Positions 1 to 13,500 of a stretch of 64,000 nucleotides of DNA are shown one piece after another. Under the pieces are notes generated by a model. That model did no database searches and had not been told where the DNA came from. It was given only the letters and a program-made list of their open reading frames with translations. Numbering within the stretch: position 1 is the stretch's first letter; the number at the start of each line of letters is the position of its first letter. The stretch lies in assembly GCF_902806685.2 (NCBI RefSeq), contig NC_048539.1, forward strand, positions 7,390,501 to 7,454,500, written 5' to 3'. The position numbers and the translations under genes were made by a program. Source of the stretch: Maniola hyperantus. Its lineage: Eukaryota > Arthropoda > Insecta > Lepidoptera > Nymphalidae.

Positions 1-1241
1 CTTTGTTTTAACGATCTAAAAAGTTCCTTTGTTTTACCTCCAGGATGAATCTTTACCCAATTTATTGAAATCGATTGATTAGGCAAAGACTTGGAGCGTA
101 AATATACAATTAAATCGTTATCATGGATTGAAATAGGGATAGGTAGGACCAAGTTCTCGCTACAGACAACGCGCGCCGGCCCAAGTAAACTCGGTACCTA
201 AGGCGAATTACTGGAGTCGCGGCTCTTGAAACTTAAATGTCGCAACAAAATAATTATCATTCAAATAATTTACTTAAATAACTCAAGACAAGAGTTTTGT
301 TTAGGCGAGAGACGTTAAATTTTCTATTGTCGAGGACAGGACGGTGCGGTAGGTAGGATTGCCTCGATTTTAATGACATTTGTGTGTTTTCGAAGCAAGC
401 GCGAAATTTTTCTTGAATTTTACAAAATGGTGCTTAAACTCAAGTAGATAGAGAAAATTAATTCCTACCATAAGTAATAAATTTAAAAAAACTAGTAACA
501 GGAAATCAAATCCAGATATTGAGATCGCTTGAAATATTTTGAGCGAGCAAACTTGAGTTTGTATTTTCATTTTATTATTATTATTTCATATTTTTTGTTA
601 TTTTTTTTGCATCTTGTAATTTTTGCAAAACAAATCTTAACGTAAAGATTAAAGTTTTTTTTAAATTTTATTTTACAGTAGTGATTCTTAGAACTCAATG
701 GTGACAGATGATATTTAATACAATTTTATAGAAAGTATATTCTTATAATTCTTTATTGCTATGCTGCTACACACAGAAGAACAGAAAAGACGCGCGATCT
801 AACCATCCTGCCCAGGCAAGGAACTCGTGCTAACACGGCCTGTCCAGTAGGTATCCTCGTCAATGACGTGCCACCCTCCTTTCAGCGCCCTAGGCCTATA
901 GTTCGCCTTTATGGACGAGCCGACCCTGGCTACAGATCGATAATGATATTGTGAAGAACTATATTTTGTAAACTTATTGTTATACACGAGGAGTGATATA
1001 GGAGTAAGACCGTAAAAAATCGCAGGTGGTGTCATCAATCAAAGCAAAGTAACCTTACGTGTGATCAATCTACAAACAACTTTACGCTGCGACATTGACG
1101 TCAATCACGATTCACACATTGACAAGCAAGGTCGCTGTTAGGACTATTTAGGATTTTGGTTTAAATCTGTACTACATCTTTCTATCTGTAAATAGAAAAC
1201 CTTAAAGGTGCATGTAAAGATTTGTGTCTTGTCTTTTTCAG
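1..1241. other. Upstream region or 5' intron, no coding exon seen
   Basis: No filamin-like reading frame was found here. A pyrimidine-rich tract ending in CAG at 1241 looks like a splice acceptor, so this stretch is probably the end of a 5' intron, with the promoter further left. A GC-richer patch sits at 168-232. A minus-strand open frame at 799-1038 has no recognisable domain and looks repeat-derived. Confidence 0.5.
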
Positions 1242-1320
1242 AAGATGAAGATGTATACTATAATGAAAAAACTACATACGAGAATAGTATCATCCAAGAA
1301 TAACTGACGAATACTAAATC
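1242..1320 (+). other. jbug: 5' UTR part of exon 1
   Basis: This lies between the candidate acceptor (CTTTTTCAG ending at 1241) and the start codon. It contains short upstream ATGs that run into stops, and a TAA in the same frame as the main ATG at 1315-1317. The start at 1321 is therefore the first possible in-frame ATG on this exon. Confidence 0.55.
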
Positions 1321-1536
1321 ATGGAGGGCGTTAGAGTAACGCATCAGGGGTTGAAGGCGCACACGCCTGAAGGGTCGGCTGGTAGGATAACCCAGGCCGG
1401 TCTAGCAGCGCGAAGTGCAGAAGGGACTGCTGCTAAGGGAATGGCCATCAAGGGCCATGAAGATTTGTGGGTGGAAATCCAAGCCAACACGTTCAGAAAC
1501 TGGGTTAATGAGACCCTCAAACCTGTGAATATAAAG
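1321..1536 (+). CDS. jbug: jbug exon 1: N-terminus and first helix of CH1
   Basis: It encodes 72 residues starting MEGVRVTHQG. The first 45 or so are Gly/Ala/Thr-rich and probably flexible. Residues from about 48 on (LWVEIQANTFRNWVNETL) form helix A of a CH domain, with the usual W-E-I-Q-x-x-T-F-x-x-W pattern. The start is fixed by the in-frame TAA at 1315. The exon ends AAG|GTAACA in phase 0. Another isoform could use a different first exon, because this N-terminus is not itself a conserved domain. Confidence 0.9.
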
Positions 1537-4500
1537 GTAACATTTAAAATCTAAATAACATTATAATAATAACATGAAGCCCCGTCAGGACTTTGCAAAG
1601 TAAGTACTTATTAAATTTCAGACCTACATATTACCTAATAAGTTTTTATACTATCGTATTTATTCTTATATGCTGTAATATAAAGCTATTTTAAAGCTAT
1701 TGAGTATTAGTCAGTATGTGTTTCAGTAACCGCTCACCGCACAGTAAAACATTACAGCAATGCGCCATAGAACCGCAAGGCGCACCGCGCCCGCGCCGAG
1801 CCTTAGAATGTTACGGTGCCGGACCGTGGTTATGTGTGTCTAGCCTTACTTATTGTGCACGTGTTCAGTGAGACGTTCTACTGTACCACCGTCATATCCA
1901 TCGCGTGTAACGATTCATATGATTCTCCCTACTTAACTAACTACTTAAAGCCCAAACTCGGACATCAAAGGTGATTAAAATCTGTGAGTGGAAATCACAG
2001 CCAACATCTTTCTTATATGATTCAGCCCTCAAGCTCAAACCACTGAGCATGACGATATGTTATAATACTTATTACAACTCGTTTAACCTTCAAGTTTAAC
2101 TTTCCACATCAGAAAACAAAATATTTAGCAATTCATAAAAACAACACAAGAAATAAATGTTACGGACAACTGGTGTTTCAATAGCGTGACTAAAATTAGA
2201 GATCTTCGTCGGGCGAACTGTATTTCAAATATATGCTTTAACTAGCTTATCCCCGCGACTTCCTCCGCGTGTCCTACACAAATTTCGAACCCCTATTTTA
2301 CCCCTTTAGGGGTTGAATTTTCAAAATTACTTTCTTAGCGGATATCTACGTCATAATAGCTATCTGCATGCCAAATTTCAGCTCGATCCGTCCAGTAGTT
2401 TGAGTTGTGTGTTGATAGATCAGTCAGACAGTTACTCAGTCAGTCAGTCACCTTTTCGTTTTAATATATTTATATGTACCTTAAATAAAAAATCAATATG
2501 CTCTGTGGAGGAAAAGAAAACTTGAAGAAAGCTGCATATTTCGGGAGAATTTCTAAGGATTTCGGGATTAGGGACCATATTAATCCTGGGCACTCTCTGC
2601 CTAGATTTGTAGGTATTCTTCTTTCCAATGAGAGAGGAGTTCTTTGCCCAAACAAAATCAATATTTTTCTACGTCGTATTTCACATTGTTGATGAGGGAT
2701 TTGTGAATCATTAATCACATAACAGTGGAGGTTTTCTTGGGATAAAAATGCCAATGTTGTGGAATCCCAGATCCTTCCACATAGATACAAATATACTACG
2801 CGACAGGTCGATATGGCAATGATCGGGGAGGTAGCACACACCCGCACAGCCCCCGCGCTAACACGGTGCGGGTGAGCGGAGATGAGGTGCGAGCGTGCGG
2901 GGCGTCTCCCCACCTCATACCCCGACTGCCTCTCGACCTGTCGCAGACTATACCTAGGTACCTACTACTGTTTCGACTCTTTTCTGACGATAATTTGTCA
3001 GCTGCTAGTGACAAGCGGAGCCTTTCAGGCACAAAGCAAAGGCTTAAGATACATAGACGTTTGGATCGTCAATATTTATAACTATTCCTACCAGTTACTG
3101 GGACAACGTTGCTTAACCAGCTCAATCAACTAAAATAACCCTTGACTTAAAATTTTATTTAATAAAAATAATAGGTATCCCGATATGATTGTAGGTAGTG
3201 GATCTAGTAGAAGATCTGCGAGATGGAACAGTATTGTGTGCCCTTGTGGAAGCACTACAGGGCCGCAGACTAAAGGGATGGAGCTCCAACCCCACGAACC
3301 AGCATCACAGGCTGGAAAACGTTACCACTGCGCTACAAGCCATCGAAGACGATGGTGTTAAGCTTGTTAATATCGGTAAGAAAATGTACTTATACCTAAT
3401 TACTCCAGGTACCTTATCAGCGCTAGTAGATAATTTTATACGGGTATCTTACTACTTTCTATTTTCATTAAACGCTATTCGTTGGCAATTAAAAAATTGA
3501 CAAAACATGAGATAAACCTAACTGTATGCATTGTTATCCTATATTTTTTACAGGCTACCAGGTTTCCTAAATTGGATTGGATTGGGTTATAAAAATACTA
3601 TACCTACTATAAAATGTTTTTGCATGAGAGAATGCTATCTCTCGTAAATAATACATAATATTTTGAATATTTATTTTCAGGTAACGTGGATATTGTAAAT
3701 GGAAATTTGAAATTGATACTAGGATTAATCTGGTCACTCATCGTCCGTTACCAAATTGGCAAGAGCAAATTCCCGCCCAGGTAGGATTTTTTTTTTTTTG
3801 AAAATTAATTTTTCTTTTCCACGAAATCGCAATAACATCATAAGAGTGTTTTTTATCAGCAACCAAATCAGCCACAAAAATAAGATCTCAAATAATAGTA
3901 TAATATAGTAATTTTTTTTCAACACCACCGCGTTGGAAAGAAGAACCGGCAAGTAACTCAATATCAGTTGACTTTTTATTAAAATTCAAAACGTTTTTTA
4001 TGTATCTATTTATTTCAACCAATTCCTGAAATTCCTAAGAAAGTGGCAACGTATGGGTGGTTATTCTATTGATGCAAATGTTCATGGTGGTAATCACTTC
4101 ACATCAGGTGATTCGCCTGTTCATTTGCTTTGTATTTGTACTTATACAAAAATCTATAGAGTGCAAGTTAAAGACTTTGCACAGACTTAAGATACTGTAT
4201 TATAACGCTGGTATAAAAAAGTCACATTACGCTTTAATAGATCTCAGCCTTAGTAAAATTATTGTAACATTTAGTCAGAAAGCATATATGCATATAAAAT
4301 TATTTTAGACATTTCAGGGTTTCAAAATTACATTATCTTTCGTAATTACATATCAGAATCAGATAGGATGGTAGCTTAATACATATTATAGTAGGTAACT
4401 GTATTTAGCAAACCCACGCTTACCAGTAGGTAGGTACAGTACAGCGGAAAATAATGTACAATGAATGTGCAATGTACAGTGAATGACATTTGGGCTTTGT

Positions 4501-7500
4501 AGAGAGTTGTCTCTGTCACTCATACCTATGTAACGTTTTGTCGGTCTCAACGACCGAGACAAACAACTCCGCTACCTCTTTCTAAAGGTCGATGTACATT
4601 ATTTTCTGCCGCGTAGTATACACAGTATCTATAATGCTAGATGAAAATCATCGCACTCAAAGTCGAATCAGCTTAAAAAGGTATAAAGAAATTGCTCGCA
4701 ATTATCATGCCTATACTTCTCGTCGGCCTATATAGAGTTCTTCGATTAAAGCTTTTCTATCTAAAAAGTTTTTATAATAAAGAAACAGATTAATGAGTAA
4801 CTGGATCGGAAACTTTTAATTTATAAAAGTAGGTAGGTAATTAGAAATATTTTGCAATTAGTGCTTTGCAAATAAACAAGAAAGGTGCTGATACTCTAGT
4901 CTAATACTTTCGAACTAATTATTGGCTTCTATTGTCAAAAATACAAAACTATTTCGTTAACGAATAGAATTTTTGTCACGGGGTCTACCGATTCATAATG
5001 TAGTCTGAAGACTGTGCAAAAAACTGTGTGACTGTGTAAAAAAGACGAAATATCTAATTAAAAAAAGTTAATAGATAAATAATAATTAAAATAAAAAAAG
5101 ATAAGACGATTAATAATAAAGTTAATAGAAAAGTTGCTAGAAATAATTCTAACAAGTGAGACTAACTTGCACTTGTCGGGTTTTTTTAATGTTATGTGGG
5201 ATTGGATTAAAAATAATAATTCATTTTCCCATCACTAGATTATGTGAGACGCGAACCAAGACCGGGCAGGGCAATTAACACGACGCGCAGACACGCCTAT
5301 TGCGTTACATCCTAATAGGTATATTACCTTATTCGTTCACTTTCATCATATATTTTGCACCATTGCAAAACGCTGATAGCGGGCGAACGAATTCTATGTT
5401 GTAACGTTGTTTTTACTTTGATATGATGCAGTAGTAGCACGTAGTGGGTCGATGTCCTTTACGTAGCGTCGTGGACGGATCACGGAATCAAAAGAACTTA
5501 CAGTAACTTGTTGTTACTGATTTATATTATGGCCGATTTGATACTGAATACCTAAGCATAGGTACCTTGTTCTAATATTAACTAGTGTACTTTCTGATAT
5601 CGGTCACGTCGATGCCTAAGTACCTACTATTCATATTATACTGTCAGTGTTTACTTACAGCGTCGTAGTGTATTGCTTAGTAACACACAATGAACAAACC
5701 TTTTTTTCTTGCATTTGGAGTTAATTTATTTACTTATTTATTTATTTGCCACCCATGTGCCAGTTGTACTAGAACCTTAGGTTTGGCGCGTAGCGATGGC
5801 AAGAGACATGATGGTATGATGCTCGTTTCTTGGAAAATGGGCAGGTTGCTTGTTTGGGATACAACGTGTGCAGACACTTTTGCTGCAAAGAATTAGTTTG
5901 GCCATCCAAATGGGTAGTTCTGCCAGGCATCTTGTGTACAATGCTTCGCTGGGGTGGTCTCGATGACGTTTTAGATTTAATTTAGTTTTAATTATTTTTT
6001 TACTTTTAATTTAGATTTAAGTTTATTTAGTAGAATTGTCAATTATTATTATACCTAGCAAATAAAATAACACACAATTAAGAGAATTTTTCTTCTGAAA
6101 AGAAAAACTTCTCCTCTTCGAAAGGATTTTTTTAAGGAGAAATTAGGATGAACGTCAAGAATTTTCTATGAGTCGTCACCAATGCATCAACATATAAAGA
6201 TTTCAGGCCTCAAAAATATGTATCTTTAAAGAATGAGTAAATAAACTACTAAATCAAGTAGGCGTCGTTAAAGTGCTACCAATCCTTTCTTTACAAATGA
6301 ATGGCAATTGTGATGCATTTCAGTCTTTCTTTTCAGGAAACTGATGTTATCATGGCTTCAGGCTGCGCTGCCCGAGTGTCGCGTAGGAAACCTTACAACG
6401 GACTGGAATAGTGGAGTTTTATTGTCCGCACTTCTTGACTACTGCAAGCCTGGAATTTTCCCACATTGGAAGGAATTAAGTTAGTATAGTAACAGGATTA
6501 AATAAATAAATTACAGTACGCGGCAGAAAGTAATGTAAATCTGCCTTTTGTATGGCATTTCGGCTTTGTAGAGCGTTGTCTCTGTCACTCATACCTATAT
6601 GACGTTTAGTCGGTCTCAACGACAGAGACAATGCTCTACAAATCCGCTATCTCCTTCTAAAGGTCGATGTACATTATTTACTGCCGCTGTACGTATTTAC
6701 GGTACTGTTATTTCAAACTATACTGCTCTCTCTGTTACATAAGCCCATATACAAATAACAGAGACAAAAATCTCAATTTGGCGTTAACCATTTTGAGGCA
6801 CCAACCAATTACAAACCAAAATAAATATGTTTTCGAATTGAATTTCGAATGTTTTTACTACTCCATTTCTCCTTCTGGATGTTCGTATTTGAACTTACGA
6901 CCTTTCGCATTCAATTTAAACATCTGCCGTGGAGCTATAGAGGGTTTGGCTAACAATAACCCTAAATTTCCATTGTCAACGAACAAGACTAAATTGAAAA
7001 ATGAAGTGTTTATATTCCCGAACGACATCGTCCTCATTAAACGTCTTTCTAATTTATAAGATTGAAGGATTTCTTTAAAAGGATTTTCTGATTAAGAGGC
7101 TTCGTCAGAATTTATATCCCTAGATAAGAACTCATTCCTCACCGCTTTTATATTAATTATTCCCTACATAAATGCTTTTCAACCTGCCGTCAAAGGAAGA
7201 TTGATTATTTTTCGATAATGCCGCTGTATTATTATTGTACACATTTCTTATTCTATTTTACGCTTTGATCATGTCTAAATCATTATATGTATATTCTATA
7301 AAATTCAAAGTCCTGACTGACTGACTTACCTATATATCAACGCACATCTTAAACCGCTGGTCCTTGAGACATGAAACAAAGGTGTGTTCTGTGTAAAGAG
7401 TAGGTATGCACTAAGAAATGTTTTTTTTTTTAAATTCCACCCCTAAATGGGTTAAATGGGGATTCAAAAGTTATGTAGTCCACGCGGACGAAGTCGCGAG

Positions 7501-10500
7501 CATAAACTAGTTCAAAATATAGGCAGGTGTTTGAGATACAAGCAATGATTTTACAATTGTAAGTTGTAACACACTTCTGCATTAATAAGTAATTAATTTT
7601 ATGAACCTTAATTAGTAGGGACTTACTTAGTTGCCCCATAGAGTTCTTCCTACTTCCTACTTCCACGATCATGATTTAAGGCGTCACCGCACATGCAAAT
7701 AAAATGCGTCGCTGCGGAAATGTGTTCAACATGGCTCCTAGGACTTATAAGTTGTATTACAAAGAAAACATGGAATACTAGCTCATGCCCGCGATTTCGT
7801 CCGCGTGGAATTAGGTTTTTTAAATCCCGTGGGAACTTTTTGATTTTCCGGGATAAAAAGCCTATGTCACTCTCCAGGTCTTTATCTATACCCATACAAA
7901 AAATCACGTCAATCCGTTGCACCGTTGCGACGTGATTTAAGGACAAACCAACAAACAAACACACTTTCGCATTTATAATAAGGGTACTGATAAAGGCAAT
8001 CCGATTGCAGAGCTCGCGTATGTATCTACCGCGCTGCAGCAAGCGCGCACTGTTCTCTGCAGTTTGATATCCTTTATTCATTCCCTTTACAAATCGTACC
8101 TACACTCGTACGATTTGCATACTCAAGGACGGTTTTGTAATTCAAGGACGCGTGACGGATTCCGTCCGTCACGGGTCGTCTCTCTCGCTTTTAAACTTAA
8201 GCTTCATTTATGCCAGAGTAACGTAATGTGACATTGTAGCATGCCACAGGGCCGTATATTACAGTAATTTAAAATGTCGCAACAATCATCTGCAGACTGT
8301 CGTATGACATCTGTAGACGATGTTGTCTCGACATAAAATACTGCTGCACAATATTAAGAACTCCACATTGTTGCATGTTGTTGGTCCAGCGTAAAGCAAC
8401 CTTTATACAGTTCGAATTTAAAAACTCTACCAACTGTACCTACCACAATATCAATTAACATACTAGGTACTTTTTTCAGATCGTCATGAAGCCATAGAAA
8501 ACTGTCGAAGAGCTATGAAACTGGCTCACAGAGAACTCGACGTGCCCATGGTACTAGAGCCAGAGTATTTGGCATCGCCATGGTTAGATGAACTGTCTGG
8601 CATGACTTACCTTTCCTATTTCATGAAGCCAGATGCTACGGGAGTCAAGTCCACTTTAGATTGGGTCAACTCTCGTCTGGAGAGATCTATCACAAATTTT
8701 ACGGTAAGAATAAATGTGTAAAGAAATAAAACAATACGTAGGTACCTAGTAACTACCACAATAACTCATTTAATATGTAAATCCCCAAAGACACGCTCGA
8801 CGTATACATCTATATATTATTATTTTGACCCTAGAGCTAAGATTTACAGGAAATAGGTAGGTAGTACCTACCTATTTCGCACCTTTAACTTTTAGGACTT
8901 TTTTTGTTTACGGGGGGAAATCTTCTAAAGATGCCCGATGTCCTGAGAAAGACATCGGACTATGTAGGATTCTTACCCACTAAAACCCCCTCGGTGGCCA
9001 CCCTCAGGGGGCTCTTTTTGGGAGGCTCCGAGATTTCTCATGACTTATGTGCGTTTTAAGCAAAGTCGGAAATCTGCATGCCTGAGAGTCTCTGTACCTA
9101 ATATTCTCGGTCTGCCAATCTCCACTTGGCCAGCGACTATAACCTACTTAACACTTTTCATTCTGACAGGACATCCGTGCTCAGTAGATGGGTTGGCGAT
9201 GGATTGAGATGATGAGGTAGTAGGTAGATACGTACTTTTCATAATAATGAGATTTGGGAGCGTAACGTAACTCTGTGCTTCCATTTTGAAGATTAATTTA
9301 ATATGTTTTAGACGGACTGGAACGATGGTCGAGTGGCCAATGAATTGGTACGGTCCATGGGAGGACCAGCACCTCACCCAAGCAAATTGCGACGAGACCC
9401 TGCTCGCTGGGAGGAGAATTGCCAGTACGCTATTGATGCAGGGAAAAAACTAGGTAAACCAGCTGATTTTGACCACAAGTGACTTTTTTATTGCGTGATT
9501 GCGCTTGACGATAATCATGTTTAAAAAAGCAATGATGAGGTCTATAGTTCGCGACAGATCAAGATGGCATTCGGGGCACATCACCCACGCTCGCCTGCAA
9601 TGGGTTATCCGGTCCCCACCCCAACTGCCATCTCGACCTGTCGCGTAATGTAGGTTGGAGCGCGCTTGCCTAGATTGTTGGCTTTCTACCTTAAAATATT
9701 GGATTATATTTGAACAATTTCTAGTTCCTACATTTCAAACTATGTATGAGTTTCAAAGCATTCGTTTCATTTCGGGGAAATTTCAGTATTCCAGAATATG
9801 CAACGAAATTTTAATACAAATGTTATGGGAACCAACACTGCAGTATGTTATTATTATAATCTAAATGTAAACCGTCCACCTGGGAATGTATAGATATTCG
9901 AACTAATAAGTACATCTACAGGCAATGTTTTTCATTTTACGTACGAATCACGATAATTTCATTAAATTGGGATAAATGAACAATGATTATAATATCGATC
10001 GTTCCCCGAACTGGAGAGTGGATTAACCAGATTTGTTTTCTAAGATTCGATGTATTCTAATAGCACTCGAGTAGATATATTTACTCATGTGCTAATAGTG
10101 TCTGACCGAGGCTTCAGCCACCTTTGGGCAAAAAACCATCTTCGGCTAAACCTTCGATTTCGGCTAAAAATGGGCCGTAGTTTTGGCCGAAGTCGAAGGT
10201 TTCTAGCAAGCGTCTAATTTGAACGAACTGTTACGAATGCGCGAGAGCGAAGTGTTTTATGACAAGTTCAACAAGACAACAATCAACATAAACTGAAAAG
10301 AACATTATTTTGTATACTTCTAGTCAATCATCTTGCGAACTGAAGTTTTTAGGATTATTACACCTTTGGTCAGAAAACAACCTTCGGTCAGACACTAATT
10401 GTAGGCATGTTGCTCGTAACAATACTATCACAAGTCTGTACTCTATACTGTACTCTAATTACTTGAACCATTTCACTTAAATTTTACCCGTATGAAATTA

Positions 10501-13500
10501 AATTAACATAATATTATTATATGTACAAATGCGACTTTAAAAACAGAAGGTATCTAGGCAAGGAAGGTATTAGCTACCTAGATGTAGTAACCACATTTTT
10601 ATGAGCGCTCTACAAATAAACTTGCCTAGATTGTTGGCTTTCTACCTTAAAATATTGGATTATATTTGAACAATTTCTAGTTCCTACATTTCAAACTATG
10701 TATGAGTTTCAAAGCATTCGTTTCATTTCGGGGAAATTTCAGTATTCCAGAATATGCAACGAAATTTTAATACAAATGTTATGGGAACCAACACTGCAGT
10801 ATGTTATTATTATAATCTAAATGTAAACCGTCCACCTGGGAATGTATAGATATTCGAACTAATAAGTACATCTACAGGCAATGTTTTTCATTTTACGTAC
10901 GAATCACGATAATTTCATTAAATTGGGATAAATGAACAATGATTATAATATCGATCGTTCCCCGAACTGGAGAGTGGATTAACCAGATTTGTTTTCTAAG
11001 ATTCGATGTATTCTAATAGCACTCGAGTAGATATATTTACTCATGTGCTAATAGTGTCTGACCGAGGCTTCAGCCACCTTTGGGCAAAAAACCATCTTCG
11101 GCTAAACCTTCGATTTCGGCTAAAAATGGGCCGTAGTTTTGGCCGAAGTCGAAGGTTTCTAGCAAGCGTCTAATTTGAACGAACTGTTACGAATGCGCGA
11201 GAGCGAAGTGTTTTATGACAAGTTCAACAAGACAACAATCAACATAAACTGAAAAGAACATTATTTTGTATACTTCTAGTCAATCATCTTGCGAACTGAA
11301 GTTTTTAGGATTATTACACCTTTGGTCAGAAAACAACCTTCGGTCAGACACTAATTGTAGGCATGTTGCTCGTAACAATACTATCACAAGTCTGTACTCT
11401 ATACTGTACTCTAATTACTTGAACCATTTCACTTAAATTTTACCCGTATGAAATTAAATTAACATAATATTATTATATGTACAAATGCGACTTTAAAAAC
11501 AGAAGGTATCTAGGCAAGGAAGGTATTAGCTACCTAGATGTAGTAACCACATTTTTATGAGCGCTCTACAAATAAACTCAGGCAGTGTTGGGATACGGTA
11601 ACCGCGGTCAAGCTTAATATTCCACAGTTCCAAACAGACACTACGTCGTAGGATTTATGTTCCTATAAATTTTAAAGCGTAACATCGGACCACGGACACT
11701 AACATTGCCTGCACTCACTTCAGTGCGCCGTTCGATTTTATCTGTTGGTAGTAGGCTACGGTTAGGCTCAACTTAGATGCCTATCTAGAAAATATTGAGC
11801 ACTGGCTGCAGCCTTAATTTAGCATATGTGGCTATTTTTCAAAGTGCCTTTTTCCTCAGCCGCAAGATCTCTTTATGAATTTATAATAAGAATAATAATT
11901 AGTGGTAAAAAAACTGAAGAATATAGTGTAAAAGATTTAAGATTGATGGATATATAATTAGGGTAATGGGACTGACATAATCTCATAGAGATTTAAAGAT
12001 TCTTTGAAAAATTCAGAATTAAAAAAAACAACATAAGATACATAATTACATTAAAAAGATAACGCTACTTTACCAACATTTCTCTCAGTATCCTTGTTTG
12101 AGAACGCTTTGATGAAGTTTCTGAGTAAATTCATGAAACTATTTTCATTAATAAAATTTGCGCGACGAACAAACTTATTGTTTGCCGTAGCTATTTTCGC
12201 TAATCACTATCTACTCTTCTGGGAATGACTACGCCATATACAGCTGTTAAGTTGACTAAGCTTCTTCTGAAACTAAGACCACCACTTTGTTCTAGAATAT
12301 AAGCTGACGTATTAAATCGTTCTTCGAATTATGGTTACTCTCGCATTGCAGGTGTACAGCCAGTCCTGTCAGCAAAGGACATGAGTCAAAGTGACGTGGA
12401 ACATCTCGGTGTAATGGCATGGGCTGCACAATTTCGAAATGTTCCCCCTCGACCGCCAGTTCACGACATGCTACGAGTTGCTCTCGACTCTACTTCAGGA
12501 AGAGTCGGAGAACCAGTAAGCATAACTTTAGATTATACAATACAAATATCTGACGCCTGAACTCACATGTTAGTTGGAGTATGCCTGATCAGTTTCGAAC
12601 CCATCCTCAGTCGGGGTTGGGGTTAAGGTCTGTCGCGAGTAGTAATCCATTGCAAAAGGACCTTGGACATTGGCATACTTGGCACCTTGGCATACTCCAA
12701 CTAAGACGTGAGTAATTCAGCTGCCTGACATTTTTCACGAGAAATAACTATAGAATTTTCATGCAAATTCTATCCCGAAAAAAGCTTATGCCGAATGGAT
12801 TCTTTGGGTATTATCATTTAACTATGACTTACTTTCTTCTTTTCAGACTTTTATTAAAGTGGAAAGTATATCGAACGAGTTATCGATGTCTGAAGTAAAA
12901 GTATCAATAGTTAATCCTTTAGAACAGGAATCTAGATTAAAGTTAGACTCAAGAGGTGCTGGTGAATTTATACCGGAACACGCTGGGATGCATGAGATCG
13001 TACTCACTGTTGAAGATATCAGGTAAAAAGAACCTTCGTCGCAACGGAGCAACGGATCGACGTGATTTTTTGCATGAATATAGTTTTAGACCTGCAGAGT
13101 TACGTAGGCTATTTTTTATCCTGGAAAATCAAATAATTCCCAGTTCCCACGGGATTTTTAAAACGCACGCATTAATCGTAATTCACGCATTAATCGTAAT
13201 CATTATCGTAGTATTAATCGTTAACTAGCTAATACCAGAAATGCGTTGCCTCTTTTGTTTGAACGACTCGCACGCCACCAGTTTTACGTTGATGGTACTG
13301 TCAGAAACAGTCACACAAGTGCGTTAACAACTGTACAAAATTTCAACTCAGAGGAACGATGCGCGAGCGCATAGGTGGCCAACCGATTGACGAACCTTAA
13401 TTTTTATTGTATGATATCCGTAACTTTTATTGTATGATAGACCTGATCTCCGTTTTTGTACAGTAACACTCGAAATGGTATTATCAGAACATATGCCACC

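Larger units (their letters stand above)
1537..3194. other. Intron 1
   Basis: A non-coding intron containing a Helitron-like element (2241-2476) and a GC-rich palindromic MITE (2799-2950), both annotated separately. The open frames at 2313-3133 on either strand lie within or next to these repeats and show no domain. Confidence 0.75.
6480..8479. other. Intron 4
   Basis: A 2-kb intron with a palindromic MITE at 6512-6686 and two Helitron-like copies in opposite orientation (7305-7510 and 7778-7988). A 130-codon open frame at 6667-7059 starts inside the MITE and has no recognisable domain, so I left it out. A short palindrome (GTGACGGA/TCCGTCAC type) lies near 8152-8172. Confidence 0.7.
9665..11576. 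repeat. 956-bp direct tandem duplication
   Basis: Copy 1 is 9665-10620 and copy 2 is 10621-11576, head to tail at exactly 956 bases offset. I see no difference by eye between the two. It lies wholly in intron 6. It is either a very recent duplication or an assembly artefact (unmerged haplotypes). Confidence 0.95.
9454..12351. other. Intron 6
   Basis: A 2.9-kb intron. It is dominated by two 956-bp tandem copies (9665-10620 and 10621-11576), each carrying a nested 298-bp inverted-repeat element. A short palindromic MITE lies at 9551-9645. The remaining 11.6-12.3 kb shows no gene. Confidence 0.8.

Noticed and set aside
6667..7059. 130-codon plus-strand ORF
   Set aside because: Starts inside a MITE, contains no recognisable domain, and lies in an intron; taken as chance.
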